From NCBI GenBank assembly GCA_012841425.1, contig DUUR01000014.1, positions 1-12,331 on the forward strand: 12,331 nucleotides of DNA, in the 5' to 3' direction. The notes beneath the pieces were generated by a model that saw only the letters and a list, made by a program, of their open reading frames with translations, had not been told where the DNA came from and did not search any database. Shown piece by piece: positions 1-6,518 of this stretch (its first letter is position 1; every line of letters begins with the position of its first letter). The stretch comes from Bacteroidales bacterium. GTDB lineage: Bacteria; Bacteroidota; Bacteroidia; Bacteroidales; Dysgonomonadaceae. The translations under genes and the position numbers were made by a program.

Positions 1-280
1 GCAGATAAGCAATAATATACCAAAACAGTCGTATATTGCCTGTGAAGAATAATGGTTTTAATATAAAATCAAGCAGAACACCACCAATAAAAAGGGCTAC
101 AGTCACTATTATCGGCATGTAGGTTTTCCATGCCGATTCGTTCAGTTCAGTATTTGAACTAATTTCTCCACAACCACAACCAACATCTTTATTGCAATTA
201 ACTTCAATATTTTTATTGAAATTAGGATCTTTATAATTATCTAAATCAACATCTATATTTTTAAAAGAATCTTGTGCCAT
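1..280 (-). CDS. Heavy-metal-translocating P1B-type ATPase, N-terminal part (runs off the left edge)
   Basis: Only the first 93 codons are present; the gene continues beyond base 1. Translation from the ATG at 278-280 gives a hydrophilic, Asn/Asp-rich leader with a cysteine cluster (C29, C35, C37, pattern C-x5-C-x-C). A first membrane helix follows at about residues 54-76, then a motif reading FFTGNIRLFWYIIAYL at about 78-93. That helix plus 'FFTG-IRL-WY--AYL' motif is typical of the first transmembrane segments of Zn/Cd/Pb-exporting P1B ATPases (ZntA/CadA type) in Bacteroidota. The cysteines probably bind metal at the cytoplasmic N-terminus; this is inference. The phosphorylation (DKTG) and CPC motifs lie outside the window, so the family call rests on the N-terminus alone and the metal is not determined. 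The adjacent Fur-family regulator and the palindrome in the promoter support a metal-controlled exporter. An unrelated cysteine-rich membrane protein is the main alternative. Confidence 0.72.
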   Translation of the reverse strand, partial: MAQDSFKNIDVDLDNYKDPNFNKNIEVNCNKDVGCGCGEISSNTELNESAWKTYMPIIVTVALFIGGVLLDFILKPLFFTGNIRLFWYIIAYL

Positions 281-300
281 ATATTTGTAATTTTATACGG

Positions 301-308
301 CAAAGTTA
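301..308 (-). promoter_or_regulatory. Putative -7 box of the P-type ATPase promoter
   Basis: On the minus strand the bases read TAACTTTG, an exact match to the Bacteroidota -7 consensus TAnnTTTG, 20 nt upstream of the ATPase start codon. No good -33 TTTG sits at the usual 19-20 nt spacing; the nearest TTGC falls about 24 nt away. The element is therefore supported mainly by the -7 box and its position, with the palindrome at 322-334 just upstream. Confidence 0.45.
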
Positions 309-321
309 AGTTGAATATCCC

Positions 322-334
322 GCAACTTAGTTGC
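322..334. promoter_or_regulatory. Perfect 6-1-6 palindrome, candidate Fur-family operator
   Basis: The sequence GCAACT-T-AGTTGC is a perfect inverted repeat around a single central base. It sits in the 91-nt gap between the Fur-family gene and the ATPase gene, 13 nt upstream of the ATPase -7 box, where a bound protein would block the -33 region or spacer. Fur-family dimers often use x-1-x palindromes of this size. That this regulator binds here is inference from architecture and proximity; I did not match it to a published site. Confidence 0.5.
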
Positions 335-371
335 AATAAAACAGAAGCAGATTTTTAGTATTGTAGTAAGA

Positions 372-803
372 TTATTGTTGATTTCTAATTCCAGAACCAG
401 AGCATTTATCACAAAGCCCTTTCATTACAAAATTAATGTTTTCGAGTAAAAATTTATCTGGCAATTGAACAGGAGGAATTGATATACTCTCGAGACAATA
501 GGTTTTATGACAACGTGTGCAATTGAAATGTACATGTAGCTCATTTAATTCGCACTGACAGTCATCATTGCAAACCGAGTATTTCATTGAGCCTGAACCA
601 TCGTCGATACTATGAATTACAAGATGATCATGGAACAAAGTTATTGTTCTTGAAATTGTTGATTTGTCAACTGTTTCCAATGTTGCTTCAAGATCAGACA
701 AACTAAATGCCTGCGGATAATCCACCATTGCCTTAAATATCAACAGTCTCACCGCTGTTGGTTTAACCTCTCTATCTAGTAATTTTTGCTCAAGTTCTTT
801 CAT
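372..803 (-). CDS. Fur-family transcriptional regulator (Zur/Fur-like)
   Basis: This 143-residue protein has the usual size and layout of a Fur-family metalloregulator. A winged-helix DNA-binding domain covers about residues 1-75, with the recognition region around 46-60 (DKSTISRTITLF). The dimerisation/metal domain follows. It contains HVHF (H90, H92), CTRC (C95, C98) and a C-terminal CDKC (C131, C134), so the two CxxC pairs needed for structural zinc are intact. Just before the HxH motif is an extra cysteine cluster (C78, C82, C84) that could contribute to metal sensing. The sequence alone does not tell Zur from Fur or another metal specificity. The gene lies directly upstream of a P1B-type metal ATPase on the same strand, with a 6-1-6 palindrome between them, which suggests local control of metal efflux. 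The start at 803 is preceded by a Bacteroidota-type promoter. Confidence 0.88.
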   Translation of the reverse strand: MKELEQKLLDREVKPTAVRLLIFKAMVDYPQAFSLSDLEATLETVDKSTISRTITLFHDHLVIHSIDDGSGSMKYSVCNDDCQCELNELHVHFNCTRCHKTYCLESISIPPVQLPDKFLLENINFVMKGLCDKCSGSGIRNQQ

Positions 804-827
804 AATTTGCCCATCTAAATATCATTA

Positions 828-858
828 CAAAAATAATAAAATAGAAGAAGAAATCCAA
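828..858 (-). promoter_or_regulatory. Putative promoter of the Fur-family gene
   Basis: On the minus strand a -7 box TATTTTTG (828-835, exact TAnnTTTG) is preceded by TTG (856-858) with a 20-nt spacer, the Bacteroidota housekeeping promoter geometry. It lies 24 nt upstream of the start codon. The -33 element is only a partial match to TTTG. Confidence 0.5.
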
Positions 859-943
859 TTGATTAAATTAAATGGAATCACCTGCAATGATGGATATAAT
901 TAGAAAAGGTGATGAAGAAATTAAATCAGGTGGTGGTGTGAGA

Positions 944-2041
944 TTAAACAAAACTCTTATCAATAAATTTAGAGTTCAATAACCGTGCAACAGCCATGTA
1001 GTTAGTTTTAAATACTATCTCATCGCCAACATGATATTTCTTTTTGCCCTCTTCGGTTTTGTTTGAACCTATATCTACCACCATCATATCGGAAGTAATT
1101 CCAACAAACTTAACATCTTTATCCATTACCTCAAGGTCGGCATCATCTACATCAAGCATACCAAAATCGAGTATCGCTTTTACCGTGGTATCGTTAGGTT
1201 TCAAGTCACTAAAATCGGCAGTGTGACCAATATTTGCATCGCTTAGCACTCCTTCGGGCACAATCTTTTTCTTCTCCAGCTCTATAATATTTGCTCTAAA
1301 CTCAAATGTATCTGTGTGAAGATTCATAAACTGCTCGTTCTTCAAAGGGCTTACTCCAAAGAAAGCTGCCTCACCAATTCTGAAATGATTTATATTAGGT
1401 GGCACTGTACCCTGATCTATTAACGGAAGTGTTATAGAAGACCCCCCTGAAATGAATCGTAAATCTTTATTGAAACGTGCCGAAATTAACTCTTTATAGA
1501 TTGATAGCTGTAGTAGCTTGTCGTAATTGGGCTCAATGCCATACATGCAGCCAAGGTTAGACCCCAATCCGATAACTTCGATATGAGGGAGATTAAACAC
1601 CTTTTCGTAGAACGAGATTAAGTCTTCTCTATTAACACCCTCTCGTAATTCTCCTAACTCGATCATAATGATGATCTGATGAATTTTATCTTGCCTTTTA
1701 GCAGCGTCATTCAATGCCTTAATTGTACTAAGTGATGAGTTTAGCGATATATTTGCATACTCTACAACCTCATCGGCATAAACCTCGGCAGGGGGTTTAA
1801 TGTAGATTGTTCTCATATTTGGATTAACAGCTCTTAGATTTCTCAAACTGGTTAATCTTGAATCTCCTACCGAATGTATCTTTTCTATTACCTCATCTGT
1901 AAGAATGTGTTTTAGGAACTCTTTATCACCAGAAAACACTTTTGTTACAAGGCTCCATTGGATATTATGTTTTTCAAAAAAATTACTTAAAGTCTTTATA
2001 TTGTCTTTTATTTTCTCTTTCTGTATTACCAGTAGGGCCAT
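944..2041 (-). CDS. Alanine/ornithine racemase-family PLP-dependent enzyme
   Basis: The 365-residue protein resembles the ornithine-racemase-like branch of fold-type III PLP enzymes: an N-terminal alanine-racemase-like TIM barrel and a C-terminal beta domain. Visible motifs are the PLP-lysine region LVTKVFSGD (candidate Schiff-base lysine K34), IELGELREG at 128-136, the phosphate-binding SGGSS at 198-202 and RIGEAAFFG at 221-229. A C-terminal stretch around FGMLDVDD matches the same branch. The length fits this family (about 350-370 residues). Likely chemistry is racemisation of an amino acid, with ornithine or alanine as candidates; the substrate is not readable from sequence. The start codon lies two bases after the stop of the upstream GNAT acetyltransferase gene, so the two are probably co-translated and may act on the same or related amino acid. 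No ornithine aminomutase genes are visible here, so a fermentative ornithine pathway is not supported by context. Confidence 0.82.
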   Translation of the reverse strand: MALLVIQKEKIKDNIKTLSNFFEKHNIQWSLVTKVFSGDKEFLKHILTDEVIEKIHSVGDSRLTSLRNLRAVNPNMRTIYIKPPAEVYADEVVEYANISLNSSLSTIKALNDAAKRQDKIHQIIIMIELGELREGVNREDLISFYEKVFNLPHIEVIGLGSNLGCMYGIEPNYDKLLQLSIYKELISARFNKDLRFISGGSSITLPLIDQGTVPPNINHFRIGEAAFFGVSPLKNEQFMNLHTDTFEFRANIIELEKKKIVPEGVLSDANIGHTADFSDLKPNDTTVKAILDFGMLDVDDADLEVMDKDVKFVGITSDMMVVDIGSNKTEEGKKKYHVGDEIVFKTNYMAVARLLNSKFIDKSFV

Positions 2042-2043
2042 AA

Positions 2044-2484
2044 TTATTTTTTTAACCTCATTTCGAGATATGGGTTAGTAAAACCAAATTTCTCATATAG
2101 CTTTTTAGCAGGATTATCGGCATCAACATGAAGAGCTATATCTCCTTCGGCATTTTCAATTGTGCTCTGTAAAAGCTTTTTCCCAATTCCTTTACCTCTA
2201 TGATTTTTATCGGTAGCAATATACACCAGAATATTCTCGGGGATATATCCATCCATACCTGTTTTATTTACAACTACAGCTGCTCTTATCTCCTCTTCCT
2301 CAATAAGAACCATGGTAAATCCACCAAAAGAAGTAAACTCTTTTATAGAATAATCTATTGCTCTTTCAATTTGATGTTTTGGGTCGCCATACTCTTGAAG
2401 GTTATCGAAAAGGAAATCGACAACTTCACTTTTTTCACTCTCGGAGGGTTTGTTTTGTTCGTTAAATATCTTTGTTTTTACCAT
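2044..2484 (-). CDS. GNAT-family N-acetyltransferase
   Basis: This 146-residue protein is a single GNAT domain. The acetyl-CoA-binding motif A reads ATDKNHRGKGIGKKLL (about 90-105), with the diagnostic RGKGIG (R/Q-x-x-G-x-G/A) at 96-101. Motif B follows as NPAKKLYEKFGF (124-135), whose tyrosine Y130 commonly acts as general acid in this family. The reaction is acetyl transfer from acetyl-CoA to an amine, probably in the cytoplasm, since there is no signal peptide or membrane segment. The substrate is unknown. Its stop (TAA) is followed by TT and then the ATG of the racemase-like gene, so coupling is very likely; an amino acid or its D-form is a reasonable but untested substrate guess. It begins 63 nt after the mlaD stop, with no clear terminator and no exact promoter between, so it could be the distal part of the mla operon. 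Confidence 0.87.
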   Translation of the reverse strand: MVKTKIFNEQNKPSESEKSEVVDFLFDNLQEYGDPKHQIERAIDYSIKEFTSFGGFTMVLIEEEEIRAAVVVNKTGMDGYIPENILVYIATDKNHRGKGIGKKLLQSTIENAEGDIALHVDADNPAKKLYEKFGFTNPYLEMRLKK

Positions 2485-2547
2485 AACTAATCTGCTAAAG
2501 TAGACAAAACATATTGGAAAATAAATAAATAATGGAAAAAAATGACC

Positions 2548-3579
2548 TCAATTTATGCTTTTGGTCGGTTCGCTTGTATTCTCTCGCCTAATGATTATAG
2601 TATCACCAGCATTAACCTCCAACTTGCCTAAACTTTCCTCGTCCTTGTCATTTTTATTCTTCTTTGAGAATAATCTGAATAGCCAACTTTTTGAAATGGT
2701 TTCGGCAGCTTTTGTAATCTCTATAAGGCTTTGGTCTACTTTAGCAATAGCTGTATCTACATTATGCCCCATTTGCTCGTCGTGCAATAATCGGGGTAAC
2801 ACCCCATCACCATTATTAATAGTATAAGAAGTATGGTAGAGCTCATTTACCAAGGAGTCTGCTTTTTGAGTTGTGGAATTTAAATTGACCATAATACTGT
2901 TAACCTGAGAGGTTATAGAATCACTGTTAACCAGTTTTCCTAAGTCGCCCTGCCCATTATTTATTTTTCCTGTAATCTGATTCATATCCGAAAGCGAAGC
3001 ATGCAAACGTTCAGTTGCGCTCTCGAGACTTGTTGTAATATTATTTTCATTTAATAGGCGCGCTATATCCCCGTCGCCTTCATTAAGTTTATCTGTTATG
3101 GTGCGAAGATTGGCCACTGTGCCTTTGGCTTCATCAAGCATTTCGGTGGCTTGTGCAATCATAGCCTGAATATCAAGCCCAACCGATACAGGCAAATAAT
3201 CTCCTTGTTGCACTTTCCCCATTGCAGGATCACCGGTAGATATAAGTACAATCTTACCTCCCATCAACCCCTCCTGCCCTATCTGTACGGTAGAGTTTTT
3301 GTAGATATAATCGGTATAAGTATCGCGAATTGTCATGGTCACAATAACCGAAGAGTCTGCTACAAGTTGAATATCTTTAACCGTACCGATATTGATTCCG
3401 GCAAAACGCACTATGTTACCCGTCATCAATCCGCGTATATCTTTAAACGAAGCATGAATATTGGTGGTAGAAGAAAACAGGTTTTGCTTGCTCCCAATCA
3501 TATATATTGCTACAATAAAGAGTATGACTGCCGATGCTACAAAAACACCCAGCTTTAAAGCTTTATTTGATTTCATCAT
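2548..3579 (-). CDS. mlaD: MCE/MlaD-family lipid-transport substrate-binding protein
   Basis: The 343-residue protein has one N-terminal membrane helix (about residues 9-28) and a single MCE domain (about 38-118) with the central GLMGGKIVLIS segment. A long, mostly helical C-terminal region follows in the periplasm. MlaD proteins form a ring that passes lipids between the inner-membrane MlaFE transporter and the periplasm or outer membrane. The C-terminal region carries three diverged copies of a Gly/Asn motif: LNEGDGDIARLLNEN (165-179), INNGQGDLGKLVNSD (206-220) and INNGDGVLPRLLHDE (254-268), separated by helical segments. It ends with a charged tail. E. coli MlaD is much shorter (about 180 residues), so the extension is a distinctive part. 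Two adjacent ATGs (3579 and 3576) are possible starts. The gene follows mlaF by 20 nt on the same strand. Confidence 0.9.
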   Translation of the reverse strand: MMKSNKALKLGVFVASAVILFIVAIYMIGSKQNLFSSTTNIHASFKDIRGLMTGNIVRFAGINIGTVKDIQLVADSSVIVTMTIRDTYTDYIYKNSTVQIGQEGLMGGKIVLISTGDPAMGKVQQGDYLPVSVGLDIQAMIAQATEMLDEAKGTVANLRTITDKLNEGDGDIARLLNENNITTSLESATERLHASLSDMNQITGKINNGQGDLGKLVNSDSITSQVNSIMVNLNSTTQKADSLVNELYHTSYTINNGDGVLPRLLHDEQMGHNVDTAIAKVDQSLIEITKAAETISKSWLFRLFSKKNKNDKDEESLGKLEVNAGDTIIIRRENTSEPTKSIN

Positions 3580-3599
3580 TATATGGTTTTAGTTTATTA

Positions 3600-4334
3600 C
3601 TAAATAAAATAATCTCGTATCTCTTTTTCTTCACTACGGCTCAACTGGTCGTAGGTTCCCTGCTCCAAAAAGCGTCCATCTTTCATAATTTTTATGCTGT
3701 CGGTGGCAATCTTTGCACATTTCATATCATGTGTAATGATAATTGATGCTGTGTTATATTCCTCACGTATTTTAATAATCAGCTCACTTATTTCTCCAGA
3801 TGTTACGGCATCCAAACCAGTAGTGGGTTCGTCATAGAGAATAATATCGGGCTTTAATATAAGCGTTCGTGCCAATGCTATTCTTTTTTTCATGCCTCCC
3901 GATAGCTCAGAAGGCATTTTGTCGATTGCATCAATTAGTCCCACACTCCTAAGCGATCCTTCTATTAGCTCTTGAGCATCGTGCATCTTGTCTACAAATT
4001 GAGTTCTACGTATAGGAAATAGCAGATTCTCACGCACACTCATTGAGTCGTATAAAGCCCCTCCCTGAAATAGATAGCCTACCTTCTTTCTGATCTCGTT
4101 CAATTCTATATCATTACATTTGAGTATATTGGTGCCGAGCACATCAACTTCGCCTCTATCGGGTTCGATAAGCCTTACTATACATTTAATGAGCACCGAT
4201 TTACCTATGCCCGATTTACCCACTACTCCAAGGTTCTCGCCTTTTTGAAGGGTTAGGCTAATACCTTTTAATATATCATTGTGTTTAAATGATTTATACA
4301 TATTGTTTACAACAATGACATTTTCTTTTTCCAT
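3600..4334 (-). CDS. mlaF: MlaF-type ABC transporter ATP-binding protein
   Basis: This 244-residue ABC ATPase carries every core motif: Walker A GKSGIGKS (39-46), Q-loop Q90, signature LSGGM (144-148), Walker B DIILYDE (163-169) with catalytic E169, D-loop GLD and switch H202 (ITHDM). The signature region LSGGMKKRIALART is typical of the Mla/Ttg2A branch rather than of drug or amino-acid importers. It powers lipid movement through the MlaE permease on the cytoplasmic face of the inner membrane. It is encoded 8 nt after mlaE and 20 nt before mlaD, giving the order E-F-D. The stop is TAG. Nothing is missing or truncated. Confidence 0.93.
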   Translation of the reverse strand: MEKENVIVVNNMYKSFKHNDILKGISLTLQKGENLGVVGKSGIGKSVLIKCIVRLIEPDRGEVDVLGTNILKCNDIELNEIRKKVGYLFQGGALYDSMSVRENLLFPIRRTQFVDKMHDAQELIEGSLRSVGLIDAIDKMPSELSGGMKKRIALARTLILKPDIILYDEPTTGLDAVTSGEISELIIKIREEYNTASIIITHDMKCAKIATDSIKIMKDGRFLEQGTYDQLSRSEEKEIRDYFI

Positions 4335-4342
4335 ATATTTCC

Positions 4343-5164
4343 TTAAAGAATGCTTGTTATTAATACAAAAATTAAATCTATAACAAATATAGTGAGTGAT
4401 GAAGCTACCACAGCCGTGTTGGCTGCATGTCCCACAGATTCTGTTCCCCTACCAGCAGTATATCCTTTATAACAACCAATTAAGCCTATAAAGAATCCAA
4501 AAAAGACAGTTTTGAGAGTTGCTGGAAGCAGGTCTACAAAATCTAACATAGAAAAGGATAGATTAATGAAAAGTGTGAAGGGCATCGACTCAAATATGTT
4601 CACAGCTAAAAAGGCACCCAGGAGGCTGAAGGCGTCGGCAAATATTACCAGCACTGGCACCACCAGGGTTGTGGCCAAAACACGTGATGCTACGACAAAA
4701 CTGAGGGGACGACTGCCCGACACCTCCATGGCATCAATCTGCTCTGTAACGGTCATTGCGGCAATCTCGGCACCTATTCCAGAGCTTAGCTTGCCAGCGC
4801 AAATGAGACCAGTTATAACTGGCCCCAACTCACGTATCATGGATACAGCAATTACTCCTGGCAATAGTGTTTGTGCGCCAAAATCGGTTAGAATTGGATT
4901 CATCTGCATAGTAAGCACTAGCCCCATAATAAAGCCAGTTACTCCCACAAGTGCCAACGATTTATTGCCCAACAGGAAGCTATGTTTTATTAATTCGCGA
5001 AATTCAAATGGTGGCTGAAAAAACTGTCGTATTACCTTTCCGGTAAACAATATTAATTCTCCTAAATCGATAAATATACCGTTGTAAAAGTTGCGGGTTT
5101 CTTCTTTAACTTTTAGTCTTCCTTTAAGACGTTGTTTGATTACGGATATTTTAATTCTTGCCAT
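4343..5164 (-). CDS. mlaE: MlaE-family ABC transporter permease
   Basis: The 273-residue integral membrane protein is the permease of an MCE/Mla lipid ABC transporter. After a basic, amphipathic N-terminus (about 1-55) come several membrane helices. The conserved family signature is RELGPV (111-116) followed by AEIAAMTVTEQIDAM (132-146), the coupling region that contacts MlaF. The segment before it reads AGKLSSGIGAE where many proteobacterial homologues have an AGRxGS-type sequence, a modest variation. It is the first gene of the mla cluster, and its start at 5164 faces the divergent aldo/keto reductase across 155 nt. I found no exact -7/-33 promoter for it on the minus strand in that gap. 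Confidence 0.92.
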   Translation of the reverse strand: MARIKISVIKQRLKGRLKVKEETRNFYNGIFIDLGELILFTGKVIRQFFQPPFEFRELIKHSFLLGNKSLALVGVTGFIMGLVLTMQMNPILTDFGAQTLLPGVIAVSMIRELGPVITGLICAGKLSSGIGAEIAAMTVTEQIDAMEVSGSRPLSFVVASRVLATTLVVPVLVIFADAFSLLGAFLAVNIFESMPFTLFINLSFSMLDFVDLLPATLKTVFFGFFIGLIGCYKGYTAGRGTESVGHAANTAVVASSLTIFVIDLIFVLITSIL

Positions 5165-5258
5165 ATTTTGTAATTCAAGTTAGCTGAATCAATAAAACAC
5201 CTACAGGATACTAAACCAAAATTCAAATAAATTGTTTAAATATTACCTCTTTACCCAA

Positions 5259-5288
5259 TTGATTTATAGATTTTATTTTCTATTTTTG
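5259..5288 (+). promoter_or_regulatory. Bacteroidota-type promoter of the aldo/keto reductase gene
   Basis: A -33 TTG (5259-5261) is followed after 19 nt by TATTTTTG (5281-5288), an exact TAnnTTTG -7 box. The predicted transcription start near 5295 leaves a short leader of about 25 nt before the ATG at 5320. Confidence 0.65.
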
Positions 5289-5319
5289 ACATAGGTCGTT
5301 TCACTAAACTAATTGAAAG

Positions 5320-6204
5320 ATGAAAACATTATCTCGTCGTAGTTTCATTCGTTCAGGATTTGCAGGATTTGCAGGGTTAACTGTAGTAGGCAAAGGATCT
5401 TTTAATATCGATTTAAGACCTGAAGTAACTGTAGATAAAGTGAAGTTGGGAAATAGCGGACTCAATGTTTCGAGAGTAGCCTTAGGTACCGGTTCGGTTG
5501 GAGGATCTAAGTCGTCTAACCAAACAAGACTTGGAATGGATAAGTTTGCAAATATGGCTCATCATGCATACGATAGAGGTATTACTTTTTTTGATATGGC
5601 CGATTCGTATGGCTCTCACCCTTATGTGGGACATGCAATTAAAACCATGCCCCGCGAGAAGATAACGTTGCTTACTAAAATATGGACTCATGAAGATGGC
5701 TCGGAAAGAAACGCACCTGTTAGTGAATCGCTAGATAGATATCGCAAAGAGATGGGAACTGATTACATTGATGTTGTTCTTATGCATTGTCTTATGCAAC
5801 CTGGTTGGAGCAATAATAGAAAGCATTATATGGATGGTTTGTTGAAAGCAAAACAAGATGGTGTTGTTAAGGCTGTGGGCGTATCGTGTCATAATTGGGA
5901 AGCGATGGTTGAGGCTGTAGATAACCCTTGGGTGGATGTTATTATGGCTCGTATAAATCCTTTCCAAACTAATATGGATAACACACCCGACATGGTGAGC
6001 GAACTGCTTGGCAAGGCTAAAAAGAGGGGTATAGGCGTTATTGGTATGAAGATATTTGGCGAGGGTAAACATGTTAGTGACCCCGAAAGAGAGGAGTCTA
6101 TTAAGTATGCTCTTTCTAGTGGTAATACTCACTGTATGACTTTAGGAATGGAGTCTATTGCGCATGTTGATGATGCAGTAGAAAGGGTTATGAGGCTGGC
6201 TTGA
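5320..6204 (+). CDS. Aldo/keto reductase with twin-arginine signal
   Basis: The 294-residue protein begins with SRRSFIRSG (5-13), a good Tat motif (S/T-R-R-x-F-x-K-like), followed by a short Gly/Ala-rich hydrophobic stretch. It is therefore probably exported folded to the periplasm. The rest is an aldo/keto reductase barrel with the complete catalytic tetrad: D92 and Y97 in FDMADSYG, K120 in TLLTK and H156 in DVVLMHC. Such enzymes reduce aldehydes or ketones, or run in reverse, using NAD(P)H. How a periplasmic copy obtains nicotinamide cofactor is not obvious; Tat export would allow cofactor loading in the cytoplasm. There is no lipobox cysteine, so it is not predicted to be a lipoprotein. 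It stands alone under its own promoter, with no operon partner on the plus strand, and the substrate is unknown. Confidence 0.88.
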   Translation: MKTLSRRSFIRSGFAGFAGLTVVGKGSFNIDLRPEVTVDKVKLGNSGLNVSRVALGTGSVGGSKSSNQTRLGMDKFANMAHHAYDRGITFFDMADSYGSHPYVGHAIKTMPREKITLLTKIWTHEDGSERNAPVSESLDRYRKEMGTDYIDVVLMHCLMQPGWSNNRKHYMDGLLKAKQDGVVKAVGVSCHNWEAMVEAVDNPWVDVIMARINPFQTNMDNTPDMVSELLGKAKKRGIGVIGMKIFGEGKHVSDPEREESIKYALSSGNTHCMTLGMESIAHVDDAVERVMRLA

Positions 6205-6518
6205 AATTTTTTCTTAAAATCCTGATTGAGTTTAATATTACAATTATTATGCTAATCAAAAATCATTTTATGATCACAAATTTAACATAAAACGATTAGA
6301 AATACAATGGGTTAAAATACTACACAAATAATTATTAGAATAGCTAAAAAATCTCTTAGCAATTTGGATTACCTTAAATAAGCACTTATCTTTGTATTTA
6401 TTTTCTAAATAAGCTTTCACTATCACAAAGCCTATCCATACGCACTTTTTGGAACAGAATCAAAAGAAATAATTAACAATATTTATCAATAATCTTTAAA
6501 ACAATTCGTATAATTTTT
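6205..6518. other. AT-rich intergenic region of 314 nt
   Basis: No convincing coding sequence is present; the short reading frames on both strands are below about 15 codons. There is no clear terminator after the aldo/keto reductase. The only well-supported element is the promoter at 6363-6394 for the downstream outer-membrane protein, which leaves an unusually long AT-rich leader of roughly 118 nt before the ATG at 6519. Confidence 0.7.
6363..6394 (+). promoter_or_regulatory. Strong Bacteroidota-type promoter of the FadL-like gene
   Basis: An exact -33 TTTG (6363-6366) and an exact -7 TATCTTTG (6387-6394, TAnnTTTG) are separated by 20 nt. This is the best housekeeping-type promoter in the window. 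Transcription would start near 6401. Confidence 0.7.

Noticed and set aside
877..913. Inverted repeat ATCACCT / AGGTGAT
   Set aside because: The 7-bp arms are 23 nt apart, with no T-tract and poor loop geometry, so a terminator or operator is not supported.
2505..2513. Possible -7 box before the GNAT gene (minus strand TATGTTTTG)
   Set aside because: It has one base too many between TA and TTTG, and no -33 element is at the right distance.
3151..3558. Open frame of 135 codons on the plus strand
   Set aside because: It is antisense to the MCE domain of mlaD and rich in His, Asn and Tyr, as expected for a complement artefact.
4512..5018. Open frame of 168 codons on the plus strand
   Set aside because: It is entirely antisense to mlaE, whose permease motifs are complete; the composition (many Ser, Thr, Arg) is that of a shadow frame.
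5731..6132. Open frame of 133 codons on the minus strand
   Set aside because: It is antisense to the aldo/keto reductase, whose catalytic tetrad is complete, and shows no recognisable domain.
6343..6360. Small inverted repeat GCTAA / TTAGC before the FadL-like promoter
   Set aside because: Only five base pairs with an 8-nt loop in AT-rich DNA; likely chance.
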